Program-made: the position numbers and the translations under genes | Part shown: one piece after another, positions 34,695 through 43,170 of the stretch | How positions within the stretch are numbered: the first letter of the stretch is position 1 | Layout of the letters: each line of letters begins with the position of its first letter | Source: Aminobacter carboxidus | GTDB taxonomy: Bacteria; Pseudomonadota; Alphaproteobacteria; Rhizobiales; Rhizobiaceae | Assembly (NCBI RefSeq): GCF_014863355.1 | Contig: NZ_JACZEP010000009.1 | Coordinates: 1-64,000 of the forward strand | Reading direction: 5' to 3' | DNA length: 64,000 bases | The notes under the pieces: generated by a model | What the model was told of the DNA's origin: nothing | Databases searched by the model: none | Seen by the model: the letters and a program-made list of their open reading frames with translations, nothing else

Positions 34695-35578
34695 GCACGA
34701 CGGCCAAAAGCCTCAGGGCCTTCCTCGACGCAGCGCCTTCGGTGGCGCTGGTCGAGGTGGCCGAGGCCAAAGGCTCGACGCCACGCGAGAAGGGCGCGTG
34801 GATGCTGGTGTCGCCGCAGCGCATCTTCGGCACCATCGGCGGCGGCCAGCTCGAATTCATGGCCATCGACACGGCACGGGCGATGCTGGCCGGTTCGTCC
34901 AAGCGCAGCACTGTGATGGAGCATGTCACCGGCGATCCCGTCCCGGCGCGCTATCTCGACCGGGATGCCAAGGACAGTCTCACCCTCGACATTCCGCTCG
35001 GGCCGGAGATCGGCCAGTGCTGCGGCGGACGCGTCGAGGTCGCCGTCAGGAACGTCGACGCGGCGCTGCGCGCGGACCTGCTTGCCTCGGCCGAGACGAC
35101 CGATGCGGCACGTCCGCATGTCCATGTCTTTGGCGGCGGCCATGTCGGCCATGCGCTGGCATCGGCCTTTGCGCTCTTGCCGCTCAATGTCGTGGTCGTC
35201 GAGACCCGCACTGATGCGCTCGACGACATGCCCGACAACGTCGTCACGCGGCTGACGCCGATGCCCGAAGAGATGGTGCGCGAGGCTCCCGCCGGCACCG
35301 CCTTTGTCGTGCTGACGCACGACCACGCGCTCGATTTCCTGATCGTTGGCGAAGCGCTCAAGCGCGACGACGCGGCCTATGTCGGGATGATCGGCTCCAA
35401 GACCAAGAAGGCGACATTCAAGAGCTGGTTCCTCAAGACCGCGGGCGGCAACGAGGCGCAGTATGCGCGGCTGGTCTGCCCGATCGGCGGCGACGGGGTC
35501 AAGGACAAGCGCCCCGCCGTCATCGCCGCACTCGCCGCAGCCGAGATCATGACCGCTCTGGTTCTCAGGGCCAATTGA
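34691..35578 (+). CDS. xdhC: Xanthine dehydrogenase accessory protein XdhC
   Basis: A 295-residue Moco-insertion and sulfuration chaperone for xanthine dehydrogenase. The N-terminal XdhC/CoxI domain contains SVALVEVAEAKGSTPREKGAWMLV and IGGGQLEF. A Rossmann region follows at HVFGGGHVGHALASAFALLP. The start is GTG at 34691, overlapping the xdhB stop as GTGA, so translation is coupled. The residue stretch upstream of this start belongs to a shadow of xdhB. Confidence 0.95.
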   Translation: MSTTAKSLRAFLDAAPSVALVEVAEAKGSTPREKGAWMLVSPQRIFGTIGGGQLEFMAIDTARAMLAGSSKRSTVMEHVTGDPVPARYLDRDAKDSLTLDIPLGPEIGQCCGGRVEVAVRNVDAALRADLLASAETTDAARPHVHVFGGGHVGHALASAFALLPLNVVVVETRTDALDDMPDNVVTRLTPMPEEMVREAPAGTAFVVLTHDHALDFLIVGEALKRDDAAYVGMIGSKTKKATFKSWFLKTAGGNEAQYARLVCPIGGDGVKDKRPAVIAALAAAEIMTALVLRAN

Positions 35579-35633
35579 ACGGGGGCTAGTGACCGCGGGG
35601 CAACCGGCGGGGTGGCCTGAGGTCAGCCGGCGG

Positions 35634-36122
35634 CTATTCGCTTTCCTGGATGTGGGCTTCGAGGAACCACAACGACTTGTCGAGCGTACGCGAATAGGCG
35701 GTGAAGATGTCAGCCGTATCGGCGTCTCCTGCCTCTCCCGCCTCGTCGATGGCGGCGCGCGCGCTTTTTGCGGCGTCTGCATAGCGGTCGATCAGGGCTG
35801 CGATATGATCCTTGGTCTTTGCGATATCGGTCGGGTAGGGCTTCAGCTTGCTGGCCTCGACGACGACCTGCGAGGTGCCGAGGGCAGCCCCGCCGAGCTG
35901 GGCGACGCGTTCGGCGACGGTGTCGACGTGCTCATCGAGATCCTTGCGGAAGCCGTCCAGCATCTCGTGGATGGCGATGAAATGCGGGCCCTTGACGTTC
36001 CAGTGCGCCTGCTTGGTGATCAGCGCCAGGTCGATCGCATCGGCAAGCCGAGCGTTGAGCAGTTCGATCGAAACCTTCTTGGCGTTGGATTTGAGATCAT
36101 TGCGCGTCGGATGCGAAATCAT
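35634..36122 (-). CDS. dps: Dps family DNA-protecting ferritin-like protein
   Basis: A 162-residue Dps protein that forms dodecamers, binds DNA and oxidises Fe(II) with peroxide. The ferroxidase residues lie in HWNVKGPHFIAIHEMLDGFRKDLDEHVDTVAERV (the HW...H...D...E pattern typical of Dps). The short N-terminal tail MISHPTRNDLKSNAKK is lysine-containing and may bind DNA. The gene is convergent with xdhC. It has no obvious link to purine breakdown beyond oxidative stress, although urate hydroxylase and xanthine dehydrogenase can produce peroxide. Confidence 0.95.
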   Translation of the reverse strand: MISHPTRNDLKSNAKKVSIELLNARLADAIDLALITKQAHWNVKGPHFIAIHEMLDGFRKDLDEHVDTVAERVAQLGGAALGTSQVVVEASKLKPYPTDIAKTKDHIAALIDRYADAAKSARAAIDEAGEAGDADTADIFTAYSRTLDKSLWFLEAHIQESE

Positions 36123-36145
36123 TGCCTGCTCCTTGATGGCTGGTC

Positions 36146-36310
36146 GCGTCGCCAGGTGGCCGCCTGGCGACGCACGCAGGCTACAACAGCCTCATGACAA
36201 TTCGGTTCCGGGCTGGCCCAGAGCGTTTTTCGCTTTTCTTCGAAGCGCAGAAACGCTCTATCTTCTTGTCTTGCGCAATTCCCAGGGAAAACCGCTGCAC
36301 AGTTTTCCTG
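36146..36310. repeat. Palindromic elements between dps and the HxlR gene
   Basis: A perfect hairpin GCGTCGCCAGG/CCTGGCGACGC (36146-36156 and 36163-36173) sits in the dps leader. After it, AGAGCGTTT (from about 36220) pairs with AAACGCTCT (ending about 36259), and GCGCAATTCCCAGGGAAAAC with GTTTTCCTGGAATTGCGC (about 36275-36319). I recognise the last two as dispersed palindromes typical of Mesorhizobium intergenic regions. They occupy the roughly 200-bp gap between dps and the HxlR gene. Confidence 0.7.
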
Positions 36311-36329
36311 GAATTGCGCGAGTCGAAAA

Positions 36330-36845
36330 TCAACCAGCCACGGCATTGCGGGCAACCACTTCGAGATAGGCCGCCTGCAGCTCCTGGCGCACCGGCAGCC
36401 GGCGCTGTGCTGCCTCCGACAGCGGCTCGCCGAGATGGTCGGTGCGCAGTTCCTCCATGAAACGCTGCCACATTTCGGGACCGCCCTTTTCCAGCAGCTC
36501 GGCGCGGATGCTGAGCTCTTCGCTGACCGGCAGCCATTTGCGGCCCCAGGCGGCGATCTGCGCGAAAACCGGCAACAGCTCGATCGCCATTTCGGTCAGC
36601 GAGTAGATCGCCTTCTGCTTGTGGCTGGGGTCGTCAGCCTTGCTGATCAGCCCGTCCTCGAGCAGCCGCCGCAGCCGGTCGGCCAGGATATTGGAGGCGA
36701 TGCCTTCCTCGGACTGGGTCAGCAACTCGCGAAAATGCCTGCGATTGCCGAACATCATGTCGCGCAGGACGATGAGGCTCCATTTGTCGCCGACCACCTC
36801 GAGGGTCAGGTTGATCGGGCAGCCCGACCGGTGATGCATGTTCAT
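36330..36845 (-). CDS. HxlR family transcriptional regulator
   Basis: A 171-residue winged-helix regulator. The core HxlR pattern is CPINLTLEVVGDKWSLIVLRDMMFGNRRHFRELLTQSEEGIASNILADRLRRLLEDGLI, including the conserved GDKWSLLIL-type region with an N-terminal cysteine. The ATG at 36845 follows GGAGG with normal spacing. A longer in-frame extension is rejected because it would read through the operator array. It is divergent from the SRPBCC gene and probably represses both through the four repeats between them. Cys and the nearby residues make a redox or electrophile signal possible but unproven. Confidence 0.9.
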   Translation of the reverse strand: MNMHHRSGCPINLTLEVVGDKWSLIVLRDMMFGNRRHFRELLTQSEEGIASNILADRLRRLLEDGLISKADDPSHKQKAIYSLTEMAIELLPVFAQIAAWGRKWLPVSEELSIRAELLEKGGPEMWQRFMEELRTDHLGEPLSEAAQRRLPVRQELQAAYLEVVARNAVAG

Positions 36846-36863
36846 GCAAAGCGCCTCCAAAAA

Positions 36864-36925
36864 AACCAGTTGCAATATAAAATCAGTTTGCATATCTTGC
36901 AACCAGTTAGTAATCACAACCAGTT
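36864..36925. promoter_or_regulatory. Four AAYCAGTT repeats in the HxlR/SRPBCC divergent promoter
   Basis: AACCAGTT at 36864, AATCAGTT at 36881, AACCAGTT at 36901 and AACCAGTT at 36918, all in the same orientation, with spacings of 17, 20 and 17 bp. They therefore form two pairs offset by 37 bp. TTGCAA-like extensions flank several copies. Located between an HxlR repressor and its divergent target, they are good candidates for the operator. The direct-repeat pairing is notable because many HxlR sites are dyads. Confidence 0.6.
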
Positions 36926-36981
36926 GTAAAGGCGTATGCCGAGCCGCCTTTTTGATAGAGAGCACTTTGATGGAGAGCACA

Positions 36982-37455
36982 ATGACCGCAACTGCAACAG
37001 TTCAGGCCAGCTTCAGCATCGACCGCTTTTATGCGGCATCGCCCGCCGAGGTGTTCGCCGCCTTCTCCAATGCCGAGCGCAAGCGCCGCTGGTTCGCCGA
37101 GGGCGAAGGCTGGGAGGTCGACGAATTCTCCCTCGATTTCCGTATCGGCGGTTCGGAGCGCAGCCGTTTCCGCTTCCAGGGCGGCCCCGAGATTTCCAAC
37201 GACACCACATATCTCGACATCGTCCCTGACCAGCGCATCGTCATCGCCTATGTCATGGCGCTTGCCGGTATCCGCTTTTCCGCCTCGCTCGCCACCATCG
37301 AGTTCACGCCCGAAGGCAATGGCACGCGGCTGACCTATGTCGAGCAGGATTCGTTCCTCGACGGACAGTATGGCTCGGCCGATCGCGAGGCCGGCTGCAG
37401 GGGCCTGCTCGAGATCCTGGCCGGCGAAGTCGAGAAGGTGGCGGTCGCCGCCTAG
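36982..37455 (+). CDS. SRPBCC (AHSA1-like) domain protein
   Basis: A 157-residue START/Bet v1-like protein of the AHSA1 subfamily. It opens with FSIDRFYAASPAEVFAAFSNAERKRRWFAEG, the usual beginning of such domains, and ends with a C-terminal helix (GLLEILAGEVEKV). These proteins bind hydrophobic ligands and are often regulated by adjacent ArsR or HxlR repressors, as here. The ATG at 36982 has GGAGAG at about 36972. An upstream ATG at 36970 is possible. The ligand is unknown. Confidence 0.87.
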   Translation: MTATATVQASFSIDRFYAASPAEVFAAFSNAERKRRWFAEGEGWEVDEFSLDFRIGGSERSRFRFQGGPEISNDTTYLDIVPDQRIVIAYVMALAGIRFSASLATIEFTPEGNGTRLTYVEQDSFLDGQYGSADREAGCRGLLEILAGEVEKVAVAA

Positions 37456-37500
37456 CTCGGTGCGCCTGAGATGGGAGAGATGCCAGACAAGGAGGCTGAG

Positions 37501-38847
37501 ATGAGTATGTCTTCGGGGTTGGATCGTCGTAGCTTGATGAAGGGATTTGCGCTGTCGGCGGCTCTTGCCGCGCCGACAGCGGCCGGTGCCCAGACGGCGC
37601 CGGCACAACCGGCTTCGGCCGCCACAGCAGGAACAGGAAAGACGGCGATGAGTGTGGGAAATTTTGTACCGGAGCGGCTCGAACGGATGCGCAAGGTCAT
37701 GGCCGGCCATGTCGAGCGCGGCGATGTACCTGGCCTCGTCTGGGCGGTCAGCCGCGGCGGCGAGACCCATGTCGAGGCAGCCGGCACGCTTGCGCTCAAC
37801 GGCTCGGCACCGATGCGGGGCGACAGCATCTTCCGCATCGCCTCGCTGACCAAGCCTGTCACCGCGACTGCTGCGATGATCCTGGTCGAGGAAAGCCGTC
37901 TGCGTCTCGACGATCCCGTCGACACATGGCTGCCCGAGCTTGCCGACCGCAAGGTGCTCAAGAGCGTCGACGCCAAGCTCACCGATACGGTTCCAGCCAA
38001 CCGGCCTGTCACGCTGCGCGACCTGCTCACCTTGCGCTTCGGTGTCGGCGCGATCATGGTCTATCCATTCGCCTATCCGGTGCAGCATGCGATGGCTGAA
38101 GCCGGCATAGCCCCCAGCGCCGACCTGTTCCGCGGCTCGCCCGACGCCTTCATGAAGGCCGTCGGCTCGCTGCCGCTCGCGCATCAACCGGGCGAAGGCT
38201 GGCTCTACCACACCGGCCTCGACGTCGCCGGCGTGCTGGTCGCGCGCGCTGCCGGCCAGCCGCTGTCCGCCTTCATGCAGGAGCGTATCTTCGGACCGCT
38301 CGGCATGAAGGATACCGGCTTCCACGTGCCGGCGGAGAAGGTCGACCGGCTCGCCACCGCCTATTCCCGGGATGTCCAGACCGGCAAGCTCGGCGTCTAT
38401 GACGAGGCAAGGGGCGGGCTGTTTGCCAAGCCTGCCAGCTTCGAATCCGGTGGCGGCGGTCTTGTGTCGACGGCTGAGGACTATCTCGCCTTCCAGAAGA
38501 TGCTGCTTGGCAAGGGCAAGCTCGGCGCCGAGCGCATCCTGTCGCGCGCCTCGGTCGAGCTGATGACCACCGACCAGCTTAGCGAAGAACAAAAGGCGAG
38601 TGCTGCGATGTTCTTCAACGGCAATTCGGGTTGGGGTCTCGGCATGTCGGTGGCGCTCAAGCGCGACAATCTCTTTACGACGCCGGGGCGCTTCGGCTGG
38701 GACGGCGGCTACGGCACCTCAGGATATGCCGATCCCGAAAACGACCTTGCAGGCGTACTGCTGACCCAGCGGCTGATGGATTCGCCTCAGGCACCCAAGC
38801 ACCATGTCGACTTCTGGACGTCCGCCTACCAGGCCATCACAGGGTGA
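37501..38847 (+). CDS. Serine hydrolase, class C beta-lactamase-like
   Basis: A 448-residue exported serine hydrolase of the beta-lactamase class C / esterase EstB family. It has a Tat-like N-terminus (DRRSLMKGFALSAALAAP) and a nucleophile motif SLTK (115-118). The second motif is a Tyr in WLYHTGLD rather than the more common Y-S/A-N. The ATG at 37501 follows AAGGAGG. It is 45 bp after the SRPBCC gene and probably in its operon under HxlR control. Function as an esterase or D-aminopeptidase is more likely than as a beta-lactamase, but the sequence does not decide it. Confidence 0.88.
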   Translation: MSMSSGLDRRSLMKGFALSAALAAPTAAGAQTAPAQPASAATAGTGKTAMSVGNFVPERLERMRKVMAGHVERGDVPGLVWAVSRGGETHVEAAGTLALNGSAPMRGDSIFRIASLTKPVTATAAMILVEESRLRLDDPVDTWLPELADRKVLKSVDAKLTDTVPANRPVTLRDLLTLRFGVGAIMVYPFAYPVQHAMAEAGIAPSADLFRGSPDAFMKAVGSLPLAHQPGEGWLYHTGLDVAGVLVARAAGQPLSAFMQERIFGPLGMKDTGFHVPAEKVDRLATAYSRDVQTGKLGVYDEARGGLFAKPASFESGGGGLVSTAEDYLAFQKMLLGKGKLGAERILSRASVELMTTDQLSEEQKASAAMFFNGNSGWGLGMSVALKRDNLFTTPGRFGWDGGYGTSGYADPENDLAGVLLTQRLMDSPQAPKHHVDFWTSAYQAITG

Positions 38848-38874
38848 GGCGCAAGCCTCACCTTTCCGCCAGCC

Positions 38875-39795
38875 TCACTTGCCGGCCAGAATGTCCTTGA
38901 TCAGCTTGTGGCAGCGCTCGGCCATGAAGTCGAGCAGCAGCCGGACCTTCGGGTCCTGCAGCTTCTTGTGCGGATAGACGGCGGCGAACTGCACCGGCGT
39001 CGGCGGCGTCTCTTTCAGGATGATCTTCAGCCGCTGGTCGCGGATGAACGGCTCGACCTCGAAGCGGGGCTTGTTGATGATCCCGCGCCCGGCCAGCGCC
39101 CAGCCGGTCAGCACGTCGCCATCGTCGGAATCGAACGGCCCATGGACCTCGAACTTGGTCGGGCCGCCCGGCGTCTCCAGCGTCCAGAAATATTCGCGCG
39201 AGCCGGGATAACGCAGCATCAGGCAGTCATGCTTCTTGCCGATCAGCTCGTTGGGGCTTTCCGGCTCGCCGCGCTTTTCGAGATATTTGGGCGCGGCGAC
39301 CAGCACGCGCTCGCATTCCATGATGCCGCGCATCCTGAGGCTCGAATCTTCGATCACGCCGAGCCGGAAGGCGACGTCGAGGCCTTCCTTGAGGATGTCG
39401 ACATTGTGGTCTGAAAGCCGGAGCCGGACCTCGATGTCGGGGTATTTGTCGTGGAATTCGGGGATTCCCGAGGCGACGAGGCGGCGGCCAAGCCCGAGCG
39501 GGGCGGTGACGCGGATGGTGCCGCGCGGCTGGCCTGAAAGTGCTGAGACGGCGGCCTCGGCCTCGGTGATCGCTTCCAGCACCTGCTTGGCGCCGGAATA
39601 AAACACGTTGCCGTGCTCGGTCGGCATCAGCTGCCTGGTGGTGCGGTTGAACAGCCTGACGCCAAGGTGCTTTTCCAGCTCCTTGATGCGGTTGGAGGCG
39701 ACAGCTGGCGAAATGCGCATGTCGCGTCCCGCGGCGGAAAGATTGCCGAGTTCCACGACGCGTACGAAGACGGCGATGTTGTCGAGATAAGCCAT
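38875..39795 (-). CDS. LysR family transcriptional regulator
   Basis: A 306-residue LysR regulator: N-terminal winged helix (about 1-60, VVELGNLSAAGRDMRISPAVASNRIKELEKHLGVRLFNRTTR) and a substrate-binding domain (about 90-300). The ATG at 39795 follows the usual start MAYLDN. It is divergent from the urate hydroxylase gene with a 145-bp gap, so it is the natural regulator of that gene and probably of guaD and the genes after it. The effector is unknown; urate or xanthine would be reasonable to test. Confidence 0.9.
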   Translation of the reverse strand: MAYLDNIAVFVRVVELGNLSAAGRDMRISPAVASNRIKELEKHLGVRLFNRTTRQLMPTEHGNVFYSGAKQVLEAITEAEAAVSALSGQPRGTIRVTAPLGLGRRLVASGIPEFHDKYPDIEVRLRLSDHNVDILKEGLDVAFRLGVIEDSSLRMRGIMECERVLVAAPKYLEKRGEPESPNELIGKKHDCLMLRYPGSREYFWTLETPGGPTKFEVHGPFDSDDGDVLTGWALAGRGIINKPRFEVEPFIRDQRLKIILKETPPTPVQFAAVYPHKKLQDPKVRLLLDFMAERCHKLIKDILAGK

Positions 39796-39940
39796 GCGAT
39801 GCAAGGTTCCATAGCCGGCTTGTGCCGTGCCGCGCTACGCTAGTATTTTCCAGATTTTTTTGAAAGTCATCGCGAATCCTTTCACTTCCCCAATGCATCG
39901 GGCATCGTAAGATCGGCACGCTGCGAAAAAGGGACGGCGG

Positions 39941-41161
39941 ATGTACGACTTGGCGTTTTTCATGGAGTGGGCGAGCTTCGCCGTGCGATGGCTGCATGTC
40001 ATCACTGCGATGGCCTGGATCGGCTCGTCCTTCTACTTCATCGCGCTTGACCTCGGCCTGAGGAAGCACCCCGGCCTGCCTGTCGGCGCCCATGGCGAAG
40101 AGTGGCAGGTCCATGGCGGCGGCTTCTACCACATCCAGAAATACCTGGTGGCGCCGGCGCAGATGCCGGAGCACCTGACCTGGTTCAAGTGGGAATCCTA
40201 CGCCACCTGGCTGTCCGGCTTCATGCTTCTGTGTCTCGTCTATTATGGCGGCGCCGAGCTGTTTTTGATCGACCGCAACGTGCTCGACGTGTCGGCGCCG
40301 GTGGCGATCGGCATTTCGCTGGCCTCGATCGGGGTCGGCTGGGTGATCTACGACCAGCTCTGCAAGTCGAAGCTCGGCGACCACGACACGCTGTTGATGG
40401 TCATCCTCTACGCTGTCGTGGTGTTCATGAGCTGGGGCTATACGCAGCTGTTCACCGGCCGCGCCGCCTTCCTGCATCTCGGCGCCTTCACCGCGACGAT
40501 CATGTCGGCCAACGTCTTCATGACCATCATTCCGAACCAGAAGATCGTCGTTGCCGACCTGATTGCCGGCCGCAAGCCCGATCCGAAATACGGCAAGATC
40601 GCCAAGACGCGCTCGACGCACAACAACTACCTGACCCTGCCGGTCGTGTTCCTGATGCTGTCGAACCACTACCCGCTGGCCTTCGGCACCGAATTCAACT
40701 GGGTCATCGCCTCGCTGATCTTCATCATCGGCGTGCTGATCCGCCACTACTTCAACACGCTGCACAAGCGCGAGGGCAACCCGCACTGGACGTGGCTCGC
40801 CGCCGGCATCGTGTTCGTCATCATCATGTGGCTGTCGACGGTGCCGAAAGTTCTGACCGGCGAAGACAAGAACGCCTCGGTGACCACTGCACCCTTCGTC
40901 GCCTCGGCGCAGTTCCCCAAGGTCCGCGATACCGTGCTCGGCCGCTGCGCCATGTGCCATGCCAACGAGCCGTCCTATGAGGGTGTCTACCATGCACCCA
41001 AGGGCGTGGTGCTGGAGACCGACACTGCGATCGCCGAGCATGCCCGTGAAATCTACCTGCAGGCGGGCCGCAGCCATGCCATGCCGCCCGCCAACGTCAC
41101 CCAGATCACGCCGGAGGAGCGGGCGTTGCTGGTTGCCTGGTACGAGCAGGCGCGGAAGTAG
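39941..41161 (+). CDS. puuD: Urate hydroxylase with C-terminal cytochrome c domain
   Basis: A 406-residue membrane protein that oxidises urate to 5-hydroxyisourate in organisms lacking soluble uricase. About eight or nine transmembrane segments carry conserved histidines (WLHVITAMAWIGSSFYFIALD, HGEEWQVHGGGFYHIQKY). The C-terminal domain has a heme c motif Cys336-x-x-Cys339-His340 (CAMCH) and the axial Met in SHAMPP. It supplies the substrate for uraH. The gene name is shared with an unrelated polyamine hydrolase encoded at 59280. The gene starts 145 bp from the divergent LysR gene. Confidence 0.94.
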   Translation: MYDLAFFMEWASFAVRWLHVITAMAWIGSSFYFIALDLGLRKHPGLPVGAHGEEWQVHGGGFYHIQKYLVAPAQMPEHLTWFKWESYATWLSGFMLLCLVYYGGAELFLIDRNVLDVSAPVAIGISLASIGVGWVIYDQLCKSKLGDHDTLLMVILYAVVVFMSWGYTQLFTGRAAFLHLGAFTATIMSANVFMTIIPNQKIVVADLIAGRKPDPKYGKIAKTRSTHNNYLTLPVVFLMLSNHYPLAFGTEFNWVIASLIFIIGVLIRHYFNTLHKREGNPHWTWLAAGIVFVIIMWLSTVPKVLTGEDKNASVTTAPFVASAQFPKVRDTVLGRCAMCHANEPSYEGVYHAPKGVVLETDTAIAEHAREIYLQAGRSHAMPPANVTQITPEERALLVAWYEQARK

Positions 41162-41271
41162 CAGCAGTACGACGACGCAGACTGAAAGCTCAGGGCGCGC
41201 TGGTCGCGCCCAATTCGACGCGCGGCGACGGCCGCGGTTTTGTCACGCCAGAAAGCTTGTAGAGTTCGATC

Positions 41272-42588
41272 ATGACCACCACACTTCTTCGCGGCCGTAC
41301 CTTGTCCTTCCTGCGCTGGCCCGACAGCGCCGACGACCATGCGTCCTATGCCTATGAGGAAGACGGTGCAGTGCTGATGCGCGACGGCAAGATCGCCGCC
41401 GTCGGCGCCTATGCGGAGGTCGCGGCCCAGGCGGGCGATGCCAAGATCATCGACCACCGCCCGCATCTGGTCCTGCCCGGCTTCATCGACGCCCATGTCC
41501 ACATTCCGCAGATGCAGATCATCGCCGCCTATGGCGCCGAACTGCTGGAATGGCTGAACAAATACACTTTCCCCGAGGAAACGCGTTTCATCGACGCCCA
41601 GCACGGCCGCCGCATCGCGCGCCTGTTCCTCGACGAGATGGTGCGCCATGGCACGACGACCGTTGCGGCCTACTGCTCGGTGCACAAGCAGTCGGCCGAG
41701 GCGTTCTTCGCCGAATCGCACGAGCGCAACATGCTCAACATCGCCGGCAAGGTGATGATGGACCGCAACGCCCCTGACGGCGTGCTCGATACGCCGCAGA
41801 CGAGCTACGACGACACCAAGGCGCTGATCACGGAATGGCATGGCAAGGGCCGTCAGCTCTATGCCATCACCCCGCGCTTCGCCATCACCTCTACGCCCGA
41901 ACAGATGGAGATGGCCGGCCAGCTGGCGCGCGAGCATCCCGGCCTGCATATCCAGACGCATCTGTCCGAAAACCACGCCGAGATCGCCTTCACCCAGGAG
42001 CTCTATCCCTGGTCGCGCGACTACACCGACGTCTACGAACATTACGGCCTGCTCGGCCAACGCACGCTGCTCGGCCACTGCATCCACCTCGGCGAACGTG
42101 AGTCCGACGCGATCTCCGAGCACGGCTCGATCGCCGTGTTCTGCCCGACCTCCAACCTGTTCCTCGGCTCGGGCCTGTTCGACTACCAGCGCTACCGCAA
42201 GCGCGACAAGCCGCTACGCATCGCCACCGCCACCGACGTCGGCGGCGGCACCAACTATTCGATGCTGCGCACCATGGACGAGGCCTACAAGGTCATCGCG
42301 CTCAACGGCGAGAAGCTCAACCCACTGGCCTCCTACTGGCAGCTGACGCGCGGCAATGCCGAGTCGCTGTCGATCGCAGACAAGGTCGGCACGCTGGAAG
42401 TCGGCACCGACGCCGACATCGTGGTGCTCGACGCCCGCGCCACGCCGGGCATGCGGCTTCGGATGGAGCGCACCGGCACGCTGGCCGAGGAGCTGTTCCT
42501 GCTCCAGACGTTGGGTGACGATCGCGCCGTGGTCGAAGTCTATGTCGCGGGCAAAGCCGCAAAGTCGACAATGGATCAGGCCGCCTGA
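41272..42588 (+). CDS. guaD: Guanine deaminase
   Basis: A 438-residue amidohydrolase that converts guanine to xanthine, feeding xanthine dehydrogenase. Zinc ligands His75 and His77 are in GFIDAHVHIPQ. Other landmarks are TFPEETRFID, TTTVAAYCSVH, LSEN and LGHCIHLGERE, with TATDVGGGTNYSML near the metal-binding aspartate. The length matches GuaD. It follows the urate hydroxylase gene by 110 bp and is followed by the UPF0303 and glycerate kinase genes, so it may belong to the same transcript. Confidence 0.95.
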   Translation: MTTTLLRGRTLSFLRWPDSADDHASYAYEEDGAVLMRDGKIAAVGAYAEVAAQAGDAKIIDHRPHLVLPGFIDAHVHIPQMQIIAAYGAELLEWLNKYTFPEETRFIDAQHGRRIARLFLDEMVRHGTTTVAAYCSVHKQSAEAFFAESHERNMLNIAGKVMMDRNAPDGVLDTPQTSYDDTKALITEWHGKGRQLYAITPRFAITSTPEQMEMAGQLAREHPGLHIQTHLSENHAEIAFTQELYPWSRDYTDVYEHYGLLGQRTLLGHCIHLGERESDAISEHGSIAVFCPTSNLFLGSGLFDYQRYRKRDKPLRIATATDVGGGTNYSMLRTMDEAYKVIALNGEKLNPLASYWQLTRGNAESLSIADKVGTLEVGTDADIVVLDARATPGMRLRMERTGTLAEELFLLQTLGDDRAVVEVYVAGKAAKSTMDQAA

Positions 42589-42645
42589 CCTTGCGTCATT
42601 CGCCCGCGTCTGCCATGTGAGCCGTGTCTGACGGAGGAACGGACG

Positions 42646-43152
42646 ATGGCAGCAGCCGAGGACCTGAAAAAGCTCGCCGAACAGGAAGACCGACTGGTCT
42701 TCGACCGCTTCGATGAGGCGGTTGCCTTCGACATCGGCGCGGCCATCCGCGCCCGTGGGGTGACCGAGAAATTTCCCATCATCGTAGACATCCGCCTGTG
42801 GGATCGGGCGCTGTTCTACTGCGCGCTGCCAGGCTCGACGGTCCACAACACCGAATGGGCGCGGCGCAAGATCAACGTCGTCAGGACCTTCCACCGCAGC
42901 AGCTACCGCATGGTGCTGCACAAGGCACGGACCGACCGCACATTCGCTGTCGGCGATGCCTTGCCGATCGACGACTATGTATTGGCCGGCGGCGGATTCC
43001 CGATCCGCGTCAAGGGCGTCGGCGTCATCGGCGCCATTGCCGTTTCGGGCCTGCCGGAGCGCCAGGATCATGAGGTGGTGGTCGCGGCCGTCTGCGATCA
43101 CCTTGGAATTCCCCGCCAGGAGCTTGCCTTGCCCCCCGTTGCGAACAGCTGA
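42646..43152 (+). CDS. UPF0303 family protein (heme-degrading-domain fold)
   Basis: A 168-residue soluble protein of the UPF0303 family (related to GlcG/HbpS-type domains). Typical segments are FDEAVAFDIGAAIRARG, PIIVDIRLWDRALFYCALPGS, NTEWARRKINVVRTFHRSSYRM, GGGFPIRVKGVGVIGAIAVSGLPERQDHEVVVAA. The biochemical role is not established; HbpS relatives bind heme and GlcG sits in glycolate operons. Placement between guaD and glycerate 2-kinase, at the glyoxylate end of purine breakdown, recalls the GlcG association. The ATG at 42646 follows GGAGGAAC. Confidence 0.85.
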   Translation: MAAAEDLKKLAEQEDRLVFDRFDEAVAFDIGAAIRARGVTEKFPIIVDIRLWDRALFYCALPGSTVHNTEWARRKINVVRTFHRSSYRMVLHKARTDRTFAVGDALPIDDYVLAGGGFPIRVKGVGVIGAIAVSGLPERQDHEVVVAAVCDHLGIPRQELALPPVANS

Positions 43153-43170
43153 GAGAGTTTGAACGTCCCG

